64,000 nt of DNA, taken from positions 4,476,903 to 4,540,902 of the forward strand of contig NZ_CP017634.1 in assembly GCF_002777255.1 (NCBI RefSeq). The letters run 5' to 3'. Within the stretch, counting starts at the first letter, position 1; each line of letters begins with the position of its first letter. This document shows, piece by piece, positions 40,453 through 49,584 of this stretch. Origin of the DNA: Candidatus Formimonas warabiya (lineage in GTDB: Bacteria > Bacillota > Dehalobacteriia > Dehalobacteriales > Dehalobacteriaceae). The notes beneath the pieces are model-generated. The model was not told the origin of the DNA. It ran no database searches and saw only the letters and a program-made list of their open reading frames with translations. A program made the translations under genes and the position numbers.

Positions 40453-40836
40453 TTAACCGATCACAAATTTATTGATCAAATGATACACCCTTAAGAGCAG
40501 ATTAGCTAAGCTTTTGTCCTTGAAAAATTTCAATTCAATGTGCAATCCCCCGGATAAGACCAATTTGATTTCCGAATCAAGATCAAAAGTACCTGCGGTT
40601 TCAATGGCATAGGTGACGATATTTTTGAAGGGAATAGAGTAATATTCAATTTTCTTGCCCGTTAATCCTTGTTTATCAACCACGAGAATGCGTTTGTCGG
40701 TAAAAACCGCCACATCCCGTACCGTTTTCACGGCAAACTCTACTTTTTCCGAGGCGCTCAGAAAGGATTGGATTTCATCCGGTACAGGAACCTCATTATA
40801 GAAGGAAAAAATTTTATTTGGCTGAACATCGGCCAT
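40453..40836 (-). CDS. bacterial PH-domain protein
   Basis: 127 residues from an ATG with GGAGGTG upstream; an earlier in-frame ATG has no site. ASEKVEFAVKTVRDVAVFTD then KRILVVDKQGLTGKKIEYYS and IPFKNIVTYAIETAG follow the strand pattern of the bacterial pleckstrin-homology (bPH/YvbH-type) fold; a helix at the C-terminus (LANLLLRVYHLINKFVIG) closes it. No enzyme function expected; these are binding or oligomerisation domains linked to stress in some species. Confidence 0.75.
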   Translation of the reverse strand: MADVQPNKIFSFYNEVPVPDEIQSFLSASEKVEFAVKTVRDVAVFTDKRILVVDKQGLTGKKIEYYSIPFKNIVTYAIETAGTFDLDSEIKLVLSGGLHIELKFFKDKSLANLLLRVYHLINKFVIG

Positions 40837-41073
40837 GGGCGCACACCTCCAATTATTTTGTCCTTTATTGGAATTATATGGCATGGCGTGATCACGTGTC
40901 AATACAGTAAACCCTCCTTATTTTTTCCTAGGCAGCTGATACCTGGGTGATTCCGCCGGCCCTATTGCCATTTTACTCCTTCCTAAATCGTGACGATCCC
41001 ACCGGCTTGCCATTAATAAAAACCTTGGGAAATGGTATAATAGTTTTAAAATGCTAAGAAAGGAAGTTTAGCG

Positions 41074-41508
41074 ATGACAGGTGTAGAAATTGATATGGTT
41101 GTATCCGATAGTCTGAAGGCATTGGATTTATACGAAAAGATTTTTGATACGGAGCGCATTGAGGTCACATCCTATAGTAAAGGGAAAAATGAGGCTGTTT
41201 TTAAGATATATGGCACCCGCTTTCACATGCTTGATGAAAACCCCGATTTTATGCTTGTAGCCCCGAAGCCCGGTGATCCAAAACCTATGTGGTGCAACGT
41301 GCTCGTACCTAATATCAGGGAGACTTTCTCAAAGGCACTTGACGCAGGGTGCACTGAAGTACAGCCGATCACCGAGCTTGGCGATTTCGGTGTGATAAAC
41401 GCCATATTTATTGACCCCTTCGGCTATATGTGGCTGCTTCATCAAATCGTGCGCGAGGTTAGCTTTGAAGAGCGCTGCCGCATCATGGAGGAGAAACTGG
41501 GAAAATAG
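41074..41508 (+). CDS. VOC-family protein (PhnB-like)
   Basis: 144 residues: VEIDMVVSDSLKALDLYEKI at the start, FHMLDENPDF in the middle, and VINAIFIDPFGYMWLLHQIV at the end, the ordinary PhnB/glyoxalase-like single-domain pattern. AGGAAG is eight to nine bases before the ATG. It begins a block of VOC, DUF1801 and VOC genes read in the same direction. Ligand unknown. Confidence 0.8.
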   Translation: MTGVEIDMVVSDSLKALDLYEKIFDTERIEVTSYSKGKNEAVFKIYGTRFHMLDENPDFMLVAPKPGDPKPMWCNVLVPNIRETFSKALDAGCTEVQPITELGDFGVINAIFIDPFGYMWLLHQIVREVSFEERCRIMEEKLGK

Positions 41509-41596
41509 GGGCGCTTTCATGAGATATGCAGCTTTTTATCGGCACGAAGCTGAAAAACTATAAATAAAATCTATCAACGAATGAGGAATGATTGAC

Positions 41597-42316
41597 ATGG
41601 CACATGCGATATTTTCCGGCGTCCGGGCAAAATGGCTGCCCCTCTATGAACAGCTTCGCAGCATGGCGCTGGAAAAACTCGGCTCCTTTGACGAGCATGA
41701 GACATCAAGTGCCGTATTGTGGAGGCATCACTCCGCTTTTGCCGAGGTAAGTGCCAAAAAGGATTGTATGGTGGTTGCCTTTGCCTCCGATGTCCTCCAT
41801 GACGAATGGGAGCCGGCGAAGGTTTTGCAGACCTCCAGAAACCGTGTGATTCATTATTTTGAGGTGACGAACAACGCTATATTTCCGGTGTTGATAGAAC
41901 ACATTGAGCGGGCGTATATTCTGACCCAGCCGAATCACACACGTAAGGAACCTGCGGAAAAACCGGTGTTTACCACCATTGACGAGTACATCGCGCTGTT
42001 TCCGGCCGATGTGCGGGACATACTCCAGCAAGTCCGGACAACAATCCGTAATGCCGCTCCGGAGGCGAAAGAAAAGATAAGCTGGCAGATGCCAACGTTC
42101 TGGCAGAATGAAAATCTCGTGCATTTCGCGGCAGCCAAAAATCACATCGGGCTTTATCCCGGCGCGAGCGGTGTACGTGCATTTGCCGATAGGCTGACGG
42201 GATACAAAACATCAAAGGGCGCGATACAATTTCCCCTTTCTGAACCGATACCCTATGATTTAATCGCGGAAATCACCCGGTTCAGAGTCCGGGAAAGCGG
42301 CGCAAAAATAAAATAG
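41597..42316 (+). CDS. DUF5655-like plus DUF1801 (YdhG) two-domain protein
   Basis: 239 residues. Residues 1-115 resemble DUF5655 (opening HAIFSGVRAKWLPLYEQLRS, then SRNRVIHYFEVT). Residues about 130-239 are a DUF1801/YdhG domain: VRDILQQVRTTIRNAAPEAK, EKISWQMPTFWQNENLVHFA and ILKYPSGAIQF-like KGAIQFPLSEPIPYDLIAEI. Both domains occur singly in unknown-function proteins; a fusion is unusual. RBS GAGGA lies nine bases before this ATG; the ATG nine bases earlier is too close to it. Codons are GC-rich, as in the neighbours on both sides. Confidence 0.7.
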   Translation: MAHAIFSGVRAKWLPLYEQLRSMALEKLGSFDEHETSSAVLWRHHSAFAEVSAKKDCMVVAFASDVLHDEWEPAKVLQTSRNRVIHYFEVTNNAIFPVLIEHIERAYILTQPNHTRKEPAEKPVFTTIDEYIALFPADVRDILQQVRTTIRNAAPEAKEKISWQMPTFWQNENLVHFAAAKNHIGLYPGASGVRAFADRLTGYKTSKGAIQFPLSEPIPYDLIAEITRFRVRESGAKIK

Positions 42317-42327
42317 GAGGGTCTCTT

Positions 42328-42732
42328 ATGTTAGGGCATTATTTGATGTTTAACAGGAACTGCATGGAAGCTATCAAGGCTTATGAAAAAGCATTTGACG
42401 CAAAAACTATGGAAATTCAAAAGTACGGCGAAATGCCGCCCAATCCCGCCTTCGCCATTCCCAACAGCGACAAGGACCTGGTTTTACACGCCCGGCTGCA
42501 ACTGGACGGTATGGAGATCATGTGCGCCGACAGTTCTGGGCGAAGCACGCCCGGCGACAACATGTATGTCTCAATCACTACAAAGGATATGGCTTTTGTA
42601 CAAAGAGCGTGGGATGTTTTAAAGCAGGACGGTGAAATCTATATGGCGCTCGCCCCGTCGTTTTTCGCAACCCTGCACGGTTCTTTGCGGGATAAGTTCG
42701 GCATAAACTGGATGTTTACAGCGTTGAAATAA
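42328..42732 (+). CDS. VOC-family protein (PhnB-like)
   Basis: 134 residues: YLMFNRNCMEAIKAYEKAFD, then LQLDGMEIMCADSSGRS and HGSLRDKFGINWMFTA. This is a PhnB-type single VOC domain, with the FG-WMF ending of this group. RBS TAGGAGGG is six bases before the ATG. Eleven bases separate it from the DUF1801 gene, so the two are cotranscribed. Confidence 0.8.
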   Translation: MLGHYLMFNRNCMEAIKAYEKAFDAKTMEIQKYGEMPPNPAFAIPNSDKDLVLHARLQLDGMEIMCADSSGRSTPGDNMYVSITTKDMAFVQRAWDVLKQDGEIYMALAPSFFATLHGSLRDKFGINWMFTALK

Positions 42733-42739
42733 ACGAAAA

Positions 42740-44113
42740 CTATCCAAATGTAAGTACAAAACGCATTAGCCTCAAGAATGGTGTCAAAGGGACCTGTCCC
42801 TCTGACATTCCTTTGCTGATACCCCAGTCCTGTGCCTTGCCGGGGATAATGTAGTTGTAGCGCATGTAAAAGCCCTGGGGTTCTGACTCATCCTCTATCT
42901 CATACCAGTTGATGGTGGCGCTTTGGGAAAAATAGCTTTGATACCTGCCGGTATCGCCCTCGCGCAGCGCCTTGTCAATGGCGGCAAGGTTTTCCTCGCC
43001 CTCCGGTATCTCATAGACGTCAAAAACTCCCGTGAAACTGCCGTTATCCTCCGCCGACAGCCGCGTCAGCACAAGGCGGTTGCAGCCGTGGAAGCTCCAT
43101 GCGGTGGGAGCCACATTGCCATTTTCAAGGCCTTCAGAGTATGGCGTAATGTACTCGCCTACCGTCCTGCCGAAGTATTTGTTCAGGATGTCGTCGATTT
43201 CCTCCCGGGTGCTCCCCTTTTGAAAGTCCGCCGCCTCAAGGTTCCGGAAGGCAAAGATCATCAGGTTGGCGTTCAAGGCATTTTCTTCCTCATTTGGGAT
43301 GGCAAACAAGGGATTTACCTGCCGGCTGTGGCCGGCAAAATAGTCGTAGTATTTCTCTCTGGAGGAGATCCCCTCGGTCAGGGGCTGACTGGAACCGGTG
43401 TTCTCAAAAAACGCCTGAGCGGGAGAGAGGGTGTGCGACAGGAACACCGGCTCTCCCGTTTCCTCGTTCAGATAGAATCTAAAGGTTTCGGTGCGTGTCA
43501 CCGACAGCTTTGAGAGGTCGCCCGAAACAATGGCGGTACGGTAGTTTGCCATGTCCTCAACGGAAGGAGGATAGGTGGTGTAGGCACATTGGGCAAGGGT
43601 GATTGTGTATACCGTTCTCTTGTCAATCACATCAGCCGAATATTCTCTGAGCGCGTAAACCGGTTTGTCGCTGATGCTTCCCGGAACAGCCACATATTTC
43701 TCACCGTCATAATCCCAGCCCTTCCACATGGACGCATGGGCAATCTCACCCACCTCGAAATGATCGTGGATAGCGGTATCGACATAGACGCGGGTCATGG
43801 TGCCCTTGTCCTCACCCCAGTTATCCAGGTTGACGGCAAAGGCCCAAAAAAGATATTCCGTGCTGTCCGTGGGGGCCTTGCCTTCCTCAAAAAACGGGAT
43901 GTAGTCAAGCCTGTGCTTGATGGCAAAGTCAAAATATTCGCCCCGCAGCGCCGCCATATCGGGCGGTGTGTTCCCGGGTTCATCAGACGTTTTTGGTACA
44001 TTGCGGGAAACAAGGGTGCCGAGAATTGCCACGGCCAGAACGACGGTGAGGGCCACAACCGCACTGTTTCTTTTTCCCCGGGTATTCAGGATGTTCGTAA
44101 AGGGATTCTTCAA
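42740..44113 (-). CDS. membrane-anchored protein of unknown function
   Basis: 457 residues from TTG with AAGGAGGG nine bases upstream. One membrane segment (about 17-37: NSAVVALTVVLAVAILGTLV) follows a basic N-terminus; the rest is extracytoplasmic. The start KNPFTNILNTRGKRNSAVVA recalls the stretch after the protease domain of M56 peptidases, so it may be the detached sensor half of such a protein, but no family is recognised. The last about 22 residues (from MSEGQVPLTPFLRLMRF) are encoded by a palindromic repeat (42782-42807) and the sequence behind it, so the C-terminus is not original. Confidence 0.6.
   Translation of the reverse strand: MKNPFTNILNTRGKRNSAVVALTVVLAVAILGTLVSRNVPKTSDEPGNTPPDMAALRGEYFDFAIKHRLDYIPFFEEGKAPTDSTEYLFWAFAVNLDNWGEDKGTMTRVYVDTAIHDHFEVGEIAHASMWKGWDYDGEKYVAVPGSISDKPVYALREYSADVIDKRTVYTITLAQCAYTTYPPSVEDMANYRTAIVSGDLSKLSVTRTETFRFYLNEETGEPVFLSHTLSPAQAFFENTGSSQPLTEGISSREKYYDYFAGHSRQVNPLFAIPNEEENALNANLMIFAFRNLEAADFQKGSTREEIDDILNKYFGRTVGEYITPYSEGLENGNVAPTAWSFHGCNRLVLTRLSAEDNGSFTGVFDVYEIPEGEENLAAIDKALREGDTGRYQSYFSQSATINWYEIEDESEPQGFYMRYNYIIPGKAQDWGISKGMSEGQVPLTPFLRLMRFVLTFG
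42782..42807. repeat. ATGTCA...TGACAT palindromic repeat, copy 8
   Basis: TGTCAAAGGGACCTGTCCCT then CTGACA. One arm carries AAAGGGAC in place of AAGGGAC. It lies inside the reading frame of the membrane-anchored protein. Confidence 0.7.
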
Positions 44114-44433
44114 GGATTTTTTCCCTCCTTACACAGGTTTCTTCGCTTCAGACAGGCGGCCGGATATCCTTTGCCCGCCGTGCATATTGGGATGCCTGGT
44201 CCAACGCTCAAACAAACTGCGCGCATATATAGAACCGGGGCAGGGGCAGCCGGAGAAATTTCGAAGTCGTAAACCATAGTTGCGTAATGAGGAGCAGGAT
44301 ACATCGCTCACGATAGGGCAGTTCCGTAGGTAAACACATAGGCACCGCGCGGGATCCGGCCGCATTCTCTTCCGTTATTTGGACGCTTAACGCGTCTCGT
44401 TTGTTCCATTCATGCCAAATCATGTCAGGGCAC
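44114..44433. other. gap upstream of the membrane-anchored protein gene
   Basis: No recognisable gene on either strand. The GC-rich composition is like that of the gene at 42740-44113. Short open frames on the minus strand show no RBS and no familiar motif; the stretch could be the remains of an earlier gene. Confidence 0.35.
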
Positions 44434-44499
44434 ATGTCAATGGGACAGGTCCCATGACATAATGACGGTATCATGTCAAGGGACCTGTCCCATTGACAT
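44434..44499. mobile_element. 66-bp MITE-like element: two opposed 27-bp repeats
   Basis: 44434-44460 and 44473-44499 are inverse copies with one mismatch in 27 bp, separated by 12 bases. A further half copy, ATGTCAGGGCACATGTCA, precedes at 44422. The sequence up to 44707 is AT-rich promoter region of the hydrogenase gene with no clear element. Confidence 0.75.
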
Positions 44500-44707
44500 T
44501 GCGTTACCTGAATAAGTTTTTCATGCAGCCGCGTATTCGTATATCACATCGTGTATCAATATTCTAAACATTAAGATTTATAATAGTGTATATGAAAGTC
44601 ATTAAAAGTTTGTTATAATTATCACAAGCTGGATTTGGGCCCAAAAACAGCAGCAAAGATCTTTGTTTATATTTAGAAAAATATGATTCAAGAAAGGAAA
44701 ACCTGAT

Positions 44708-47700
44708 GTGATAAAAACAACAGAGCTGAACAGAATAAAGGTAAAAGTAAATGGACGAGAAATAGAAGTATATGACAATCTCACGATTCTTCAGGCTTTA
44801 CTTCAGGAAAATATTCATATCCCGCATCTATGCTACGATATTCGGCTGGAACGCTCCAACGGCAACTGCGGATTGTGCGTGGTTGAATTAGGTGAGGGGA
44901 GCGCCCAGCGGGATGTGAAGTCATGTCAAACTCCGGTTAAGGACGGTATGGTGATCTGCACCAATAGTCCGAAATTGGAAAACTATCGTAAAATTCGTCT
45001 GGAACAGATTCTCTCCGACCACAATGCAGACTGCGTTGCTCCTTGTGTGAAGACCTGCCCGGCTAATATTGATATTCAATCCTATCTGAGCCTGACCGGT
45101 CAGGGAAATTTTGCATCTGCCGTCCGGGTGATCAAAGAGAACAATCCTTTTCCTCTAGTATGCGGCCGGGTTTGTCCCCACCCTTGTGAAGCTGAGTGCC
45201 GCCGTCAGTTGGTGGATTCTTCTGTAGCCATTAATCATGTAAAGCGTTTTGTGGCCGATTGGGATATCACCCAGGAACAGCCTTATACGCCACCGAAAAG
45301 ATCTGCCACTGGTAAGAAAATCGCCGTGGTCGGGGCCGGCCCGTCCGGTCTTGCTGCAGCCTATTACAGTGCTTTAAACGGACATGATGTCACTGTCTTT
45401 GAGCGTCATGCCCATGCGGGAGGAATGATGCGTTACGGCATCCCTGAATATCGTCTGCCCAAGGGAACATTGGATAAAGAAATTGACCTGATCAAGAATC
45501 TGGGCGTAAAAATTATGACCAATAAGACTCTGGGTACGCATGTCCGTCTTCAGGATCTCCATGAAGATTTTGATGCAGTATATCTGGCAATTGGTTCCTG
45601 GCGGGCAACTCCTTTACAAATTGAAGGCGAAAATTTGGACGGGGTCTGGCTGGGCATTCAGTTTTTGGAACAGGTAACCAAACATGCCGACATCAAGTTG
45701 GGAAAAAATGTCGTAGTAATTGGCGGCGGCAACACGGCCATTGACTGTGCCCGGACCGCACTGCGCTTAGGAGCTAAATCTGTTCGGCTGGTTTACCGCC
45801 GGACAAAAGATAATATGCCGGCAGAACCCTATGAAGTAGAAGAAGCTCTCCATGAAGGGGTGGAAATGTCCTTTCTGACCGCACCCAGCAGAATCGTCCA
45901 GGAGGATGGGCGAAAAGTTCTCCATTGTATCAGGATGACCCTTGGGGAGCCGGATCGTTCCGGCCGCCGCCGTCCCATACCGATTGAGGGCAGCGAATTG
46001 GCTTATGAAGCAGACACAATTATTGGCGCCATTGGTCAAAGTACAAATACCCAATTTCTTTATCATGACCTTCCGGTGAAACTGAATAAGTGGGGAGATA
46101 TTGAAATCGATGGGAAAACCTTCCAAACCTCAGAAATGAAAATTTTTGCCGGGGGAGACTGTGTCACAGGACCGGCAACCGTGATTCAGGCTGTGGCGGC
46201 AGGCCATCTTGCAGCAGAATCAATGGACAGCTTCCTGATGAAAGGGTATGTCAAGGAACAGCATGTTGATTACAGCTGCAGCCGCGGCACCCTGGAGGAC
46301 CTGCCCAAGTGGGAATATGAAGAGATGCCCAAATTGGAGCGGGCCAAAATGCCGGCTATTTCCTTGGATGCCCGAAAAAATAATTTTCAGGAAGTTGAAT
46401 TAGGCCTTTCGGAGGAAGGGGCTCAAGAAGAAGCGCGTCGCTGTCTGAAATGCGGTTGTTATGAACGCTATGACTGCCATTTAAGAAAGGAAGCCAGTGC
46501 CCATAAAATTGAGTATGTCCAGCCGGTCCATGAGCGCCCTTATATTCCTCTTGTTATGGATCATTCTATCATTATCCGGGACCACAACAAGTGTATTTCC
46601 TGCGGACGATGCATTGCTGCCTGCGCCGAGGTGGAAGGTCCTGATATTCTCACCTTTTATATGAAGAATGGCCGGCAGCTGGTTGGGACCAAGAGCGGGC
46701 TTCCTTTGGCTGAAACGGATTGCGTCAGTTGTGGCCAGTGTGTCAACGCATGCCCCTGCGGCGCCTTGGATTATCAGCGGGAAAAAGGGAGAGTATTCCG
46801 GGCTATTAATGATCCGGAAAAAACAGTGATTGCTTTTGTGGCCCCGGCGGTAAGAAGTGTTGTTTCATCCCATTTTGGCATTTCTTTTGATGAAGCATCC
46901 TCTTTTATGGCAGGTCTGCTTAAAAAATTAGGATTCAATAAAGTTTTTGACTTTTCCTTTGCAGCGGATCTGACGGTAGTAGAAGAGACCACTGAGTTCC
47001 TGGACCGGATCCGGGAAAAAGGTGCCATCCCCCAATTTACCTCCTGCTGCCCCGGCTGGGTCAATTTTGTAGAAAAACGTTACCCGGAATTGATTCCCTA
47101 TCTGTCCAGTTGCAAGTCTCCTCAGGCTATGATGGGGGCTACTGTGAAGAACCACTACGCCCAGTTGGCCGGATTAGACAAAAAAGACCTTTATGTGGTC
47201 TCTATTGTCCCCTGTATTGCCAAGAAATTTGAGGCTGCCCGGCCGGAATTTGCTCCTCAGAGCATTCGGGATGTTGATGCTGTGCTCACTACAACAGAGA
47301 TGCTGGAAATGGTTGATCTCAAGCAGATTAGGAAAGAAGATGTGGTGGATCAGGAATTTGATGCCCCTTATAAAAGGGTATCCGGAGCAGGAATTCTCTT
47401 TGGGGCTTCCGGCGGGGTGGCTGAAGCTGCTCTGAGAATGGCGGTGGAAAAGCTGACAGGCAATACCCTTACGGATCATCTGGACTTTGAAGAGGTCCGG
47501 GGCTTTAAGGGTGTAAAAGAGGCCACTGTAAGCGCGGAAGGCACAGAGGTAAACGTGGCTGTGATCAGCGGGCTTCATAATGCCGAGCCTATCATAGAAA
47601 AGATCATTCAGGGTGAGGAAGTGGGTTATGACCTGATCGAAGTGATGGCCTGCCCTGGTGGTTGTATTTGCGGTGCAGGGCATCCTGTGCCTGAGAAGAT

Positions 47701-48163
47701 CAATGCTTTGGAAAATCGCCAGCAGGTTCTGATCAATATTGATAAAGCTTCGAAATACCGCAAATCACAGGAGAATCCTGATGTCCTCCGTTTGTATCGA
47801 GATTTTTATGGTGAGGCGAATTCCGAACTTGCGCATAAACTGCTGCACACCCATTACAGCCCCGCTCAGCAGAGTGATTTGCTCGGCAGGAATAGACGGC
47901 GCATGGCCAATTCTGCCTTTGTCACCCATGAATTGGTTGTTTGTATCTGCGATACGTGCTCAAAAGCCGGTGCTCAGGAACTATACAATGAAATCAATGA
48001 TAATGTGAAAGAGCTTAAAATGGATGCATTTGTCCGGGTCAATACCATCCGTTTTAAAGAAAATCATCCTCATGCCGGAGAGGGCATTTATGTTACTCTG
48101 GACGGAAAAAGAATTGAACCGACAATTGGTAATATCCGTCGGCTGATCAAACAGGCTAAATAA
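44708..48163 (+). CDS. fusion of 2Fe-2S ferredoxin, GltD-like flavoprotein and [FeFe]-hydrogenase
   Basis: 1151 residues in one chain. Residues 9-95: NuoG-type 2Fe-2S domain (CYDIRLERSNGNCGLCVVEL). About 100-185: Cys-rich helical domain as in GltD (CVAPCVKTCPANIDIQSYLS). About 200-535: FAD and NAD(P) Rossmann domains (VVGAGPSGLAAAYYSALNGH, VVIGGGNTAIDCARTALRLG). About 628-690: two [4Fe-4S] motifs. About 705-1030: H-cluster domain with TSCCPGW (778), VPCIAKK (834) and EVMACPGGCICG (978). The C-terminus holds VCICDTC in a NuoE-like fold. All H-cluster cysteines are present. It should couple H2 to NAD(P)H, perhaps with ferredoxin. GTG start with AAGGA nine bases upstream; cytoplasmic, no signal peptide. 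Confidence 0.9.
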   Translation: MIKTTELNRIKVKVNGREIEVYDNLTILQALLQENIHIPHLCYDIRLERSNGNCGLCVVELGEGSAQRDVKSCQTPVKDGMVICTNSPKLENYRKIRLEQILSDHNADCVAPCVKTCPANIDIQSYLSLTGQGNFASAVRVIKENNPFPLVCGRVCPHPCEAECRRQLVDSSVAINHVKRFVADWDITQEQPYTPPKRSATGKKIAVVGAGPSGLAAAYYSALNGHDVTVFERHAHAGGMMRYGIPEYRLPKGTLDKEIDLIKNLGVKIMTNKTLGTHVRLQDLHEDFDAVYLAIGSWRATPLQIEGENLDGVWLGIQFLEQVTKHADIKLGKNVVVIGGGNTAIDCARTALRLGAKSVRLVYRRTKDNMPAEPYEVEEALHEGVEMSFLTAPSRIVQEDGRKVLHCIRMTLGEPDRSGRRRPIPIEGSELAYEADTIIGAIGQSTNTQFLYHDLPVKLNKWGDIEIDGKTFQTSEMKIFAGGDCVTGPATVIQAVAAGHLAAESMDSFLMKGYVKEQHVDYSCSRGTLEDLPKWEYEEMPKLERAKMPAISLDARKNNFQEVELGLSEEGAQEEARRCLKCGCYERYDCHLRKEASAHKIEYVQPVHERPYIPLVMDHSIIIRDHNKCISCGRCIAACAEVEGPDILTFYMKNGRQLVGTKSGLPLAETDCVSCGQCVNACPCGALDYQREKGRVFRAINDPEKTVIAFVAPAVRSVVSSHFGISFDEASSFMAGLLKKLGFNKVFDFSFAADLTVVEETTEFLDRIREKGAIPQFTSCCPGWVNFVEKRYPELIPYLSSCKSPQAMMGATVKNHYAQLAGLDKKDLYVVSIVPCIAKKFEAARPEFAPQSIRDVDAVLTTTEMLEMVDLKQIRKEDVVDQEFDAPYKRVSGAGILFGASGGVAEAALRMAVEKLTGNTLTDHLDFEEVRGFKGVKEATVSAEGTEVNVAVISGLHNAEPIIEKIIQGEEVGYDLIEVMACPGGCICGAGHPVPEKINALENRQQVLINIDKASKYRKSQENPDVLRLYRDFYGEANSELAHKLLHTHYSPAQQSDLLGRNRRRMANSAFVTHELVVCICDTCSKAGAQELYNEINDNVKELKMDAFVRVNTIRFKENHPHAGEGIYVTLDGKRIEPTIGNIRRLIKQAK

Positions 48164-48191
48164 CTGAAACAATAACGTTCATGTCAAGTAC

Positions 48192-48374
48192 ATGTCAAGG
48201 GGACAGGTCCCTTGACATGAATGCAAAAGGGCATGTATAAGGGTGGATTGGTGCATAAAAATATAAGTGTGATAATTACAATTCTGAATGTAGGGATGTA
48301 AATATCTTAAGAATATTTTTCATTCACATGAAATCCTATATACTATTATGTCAAGGGACCTGTCCCCCTGACAT
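48192..48374. mobile_element. pair of opposed 27-bp repeats enclosing 129 bp
   Basis: 48192-48218 and 48348-48374 are inverse copies with one mismatch. A partial copy precedes (48181-48188). The enclosed 129 bp are AT-rich, without ORF or recognised signal. The arrangement is the same as at 24380 and 44434 with a longer centre. Confidence 0.65.
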
Positions 48375-48389
48375 ACCTCTGACATATTA

Positions 48390-48420
48390 AAACAGGCTTA
48401 TTTCAATGGGCCTGTTTTTT
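48390..48420 (+). terminator. terminator upstream of radC
   Basis: AAACAGGC (48390-48397) pairs with GCCTGTTT (48410-48417), followed by TTT. Probably ends the hydrogenase transcript, 230 bases after its stop. Confidence 0.7.
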
Positions 48421-48563
48421 GTATGGCAATAGGATAAGATAATGTGCAATTTTAACATTTAAAGGAAACAAAGAATGAATGTCGAAATTATTAATAAATT
48501 ATGGAAAAGAGAGATCTAACGATACAAAGAAAATAAAGACGGATTGGTTAGTGAGGTATTTCG

Positions 48564-49241
48564 GTGGATAAAAAGCTGCATGAAGGTCACAGGCGAAGAG
48601 TTAAAGAAAGATACTTGACTGAAGGCCTGGATTCATTTACCGATCATCAGGTATTGGAAATGCTGTTATTTTATTGTATCCCAATGAAGGATACAAATGA
48701 AATGGCACATAAAATGGTTCGCGAGTTTGGATCCTTGGCCGGTTTGTTTGAAGCAGACCCGAGAGATATAGGGCAAAGGTGTGGCGTTAGTGAGAATACA
48801 GCAATTCTTGTTTCTCTAATACCTTCACTAGCGAGAAGGTATTTCAAAGGAAAATGGGGAGAAAAGCCCGTTTTGAATACCCCTTCCAAGGCTGGTGCAT
48901 ACGCTGTTTCATTATTCGTTGGCAGACAATATGAGAGCTTTTTTGTAATATGTCTTGACGCCCAAAACAGGGTAAATTATCCTGCATTGGTGCATGAGGG
49001 GACAGTAAACGAAGTTCCGGTATATCCAAGGCTTATTTTAGAACTTGTGCTGCGTCATCAGGCACACAGTGTTATTTTAACGCACAATCATCCAGGCGGT
49101 AGTCTGAGTCCTTCGCAGACCGACATAGAGGTCACTAAAGCTATTATTTCAACCCTTGCCCCTATATCGGTAAAAGTTTTAGACCATATAATTGTGGCAG
49201 GAGACCAATTTATTAGCTTAAAACAGAAAAATTATTTCTAA
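48564..49241 (+). CDS. radC: RadC-family JAB/MPN metalloprotein
   Basis: 225 residues from GTG with GTGAGGT upstream. An N-terminal helix-hairpin-helix region (LEMLLFYCIPMKDTNEMAHK) is followed by the JAMM-type domain: FFVICLDAQNRV, SVILTHNHPGGSLSPSQTD with the HxHPxG metal motif, and VKVLDHIIVAGDQF. The RadC name comes from a DNA-repair claim that was later withdrawn; the real function is unknown, and members are frequent on mobile and defence regions. A MazG-like gene follows 11 bases after the stop and a DUF2075 gene 11 bases after that. Confidence 0.85.
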   Translation: MDKKLHEGHRRRVKERYLTEGLDSFTDHQVLEMLLFYCIPMKDTNEMAHKMVREFGSLAGLFEADPRDIGQRCGVSENTAILVSLIPSLARRYFKGKWGEKPVLNTPSKAGAYAVSLFVGRQYESFFVICLDAQNRVNYPALVHEGTVNEVPVYPRLILELVLRHQAHSVILTHNHPGGSLSPSQTDIEVTKAIISTLAPISVKVLDHIIVAGDQFISLKQKNYF

Positions 49242-49252
49242 CGGTGGTGTAC

Positions 49253-49573
49253 ATGTTGGAAGAATTAATAAAAAGCATACTGCTATTTAGAGAGGAAAGA
49301 GATTGGGGCCAATTTCACACACCAGAAAATCTTGCCAAGTCCATTGTAATAGAAGCGGCCGAATTACTGGAAAACTTTCAATGGGGCCCTGCATGTGATC
49401 AGGAAAAGGTGGCTGAAGAGTTAGCTGATGTAATAATTTATTGCATTCTCTTGTCCGACTGTTTGAAACTTGATTTTTACAAAATTATTGAAAATAAGCT
49501 AAAGGAAAATTGTAAAAAGTATCCGATAGAAAAATCAAAGGGGAACAGCAAAAAATATACTGAATTCGAATAA
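49253..49573 (+). CDS. MazG-like nucleotide pyrophosphohydrolase
   Basis: 106 residues. FHTPENLAKSIVIEAAELLE, with NFQW and then VAEELADVIIYCILL, gives the EExxE...ExxD metal-binding pattern of all-alpha NTP pyrophosphatases. It hydrolyses nucleoside triphosphates to monophosphates and pyrophosphate; the exact substrate is not known for this branch. The ATG at 49253 has GGTGGTG just upstream; GTG codons before it are alternatives. Tightly spaced after radC and before the DUF2075 gene. Confidence 0.82.
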   Translation: MLEELIKSILLFREERDWGQFHTPENLAKSIVIEAAELLENFQWGPACDQEKVAEELADVIIYCILLSDCLKLDFYKIIENKLKENCKKYPIEKSKGNSKKYTEFE

Positions 49574-49584
49574 AAGGTGATAAT

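Noticed and set aside
44208..44474. Open frames on the minus strand upstream of the membrane-anchored protein gene
   Set aside because: No RBS, no known motif, and part of the frame is a palindromic repeat.
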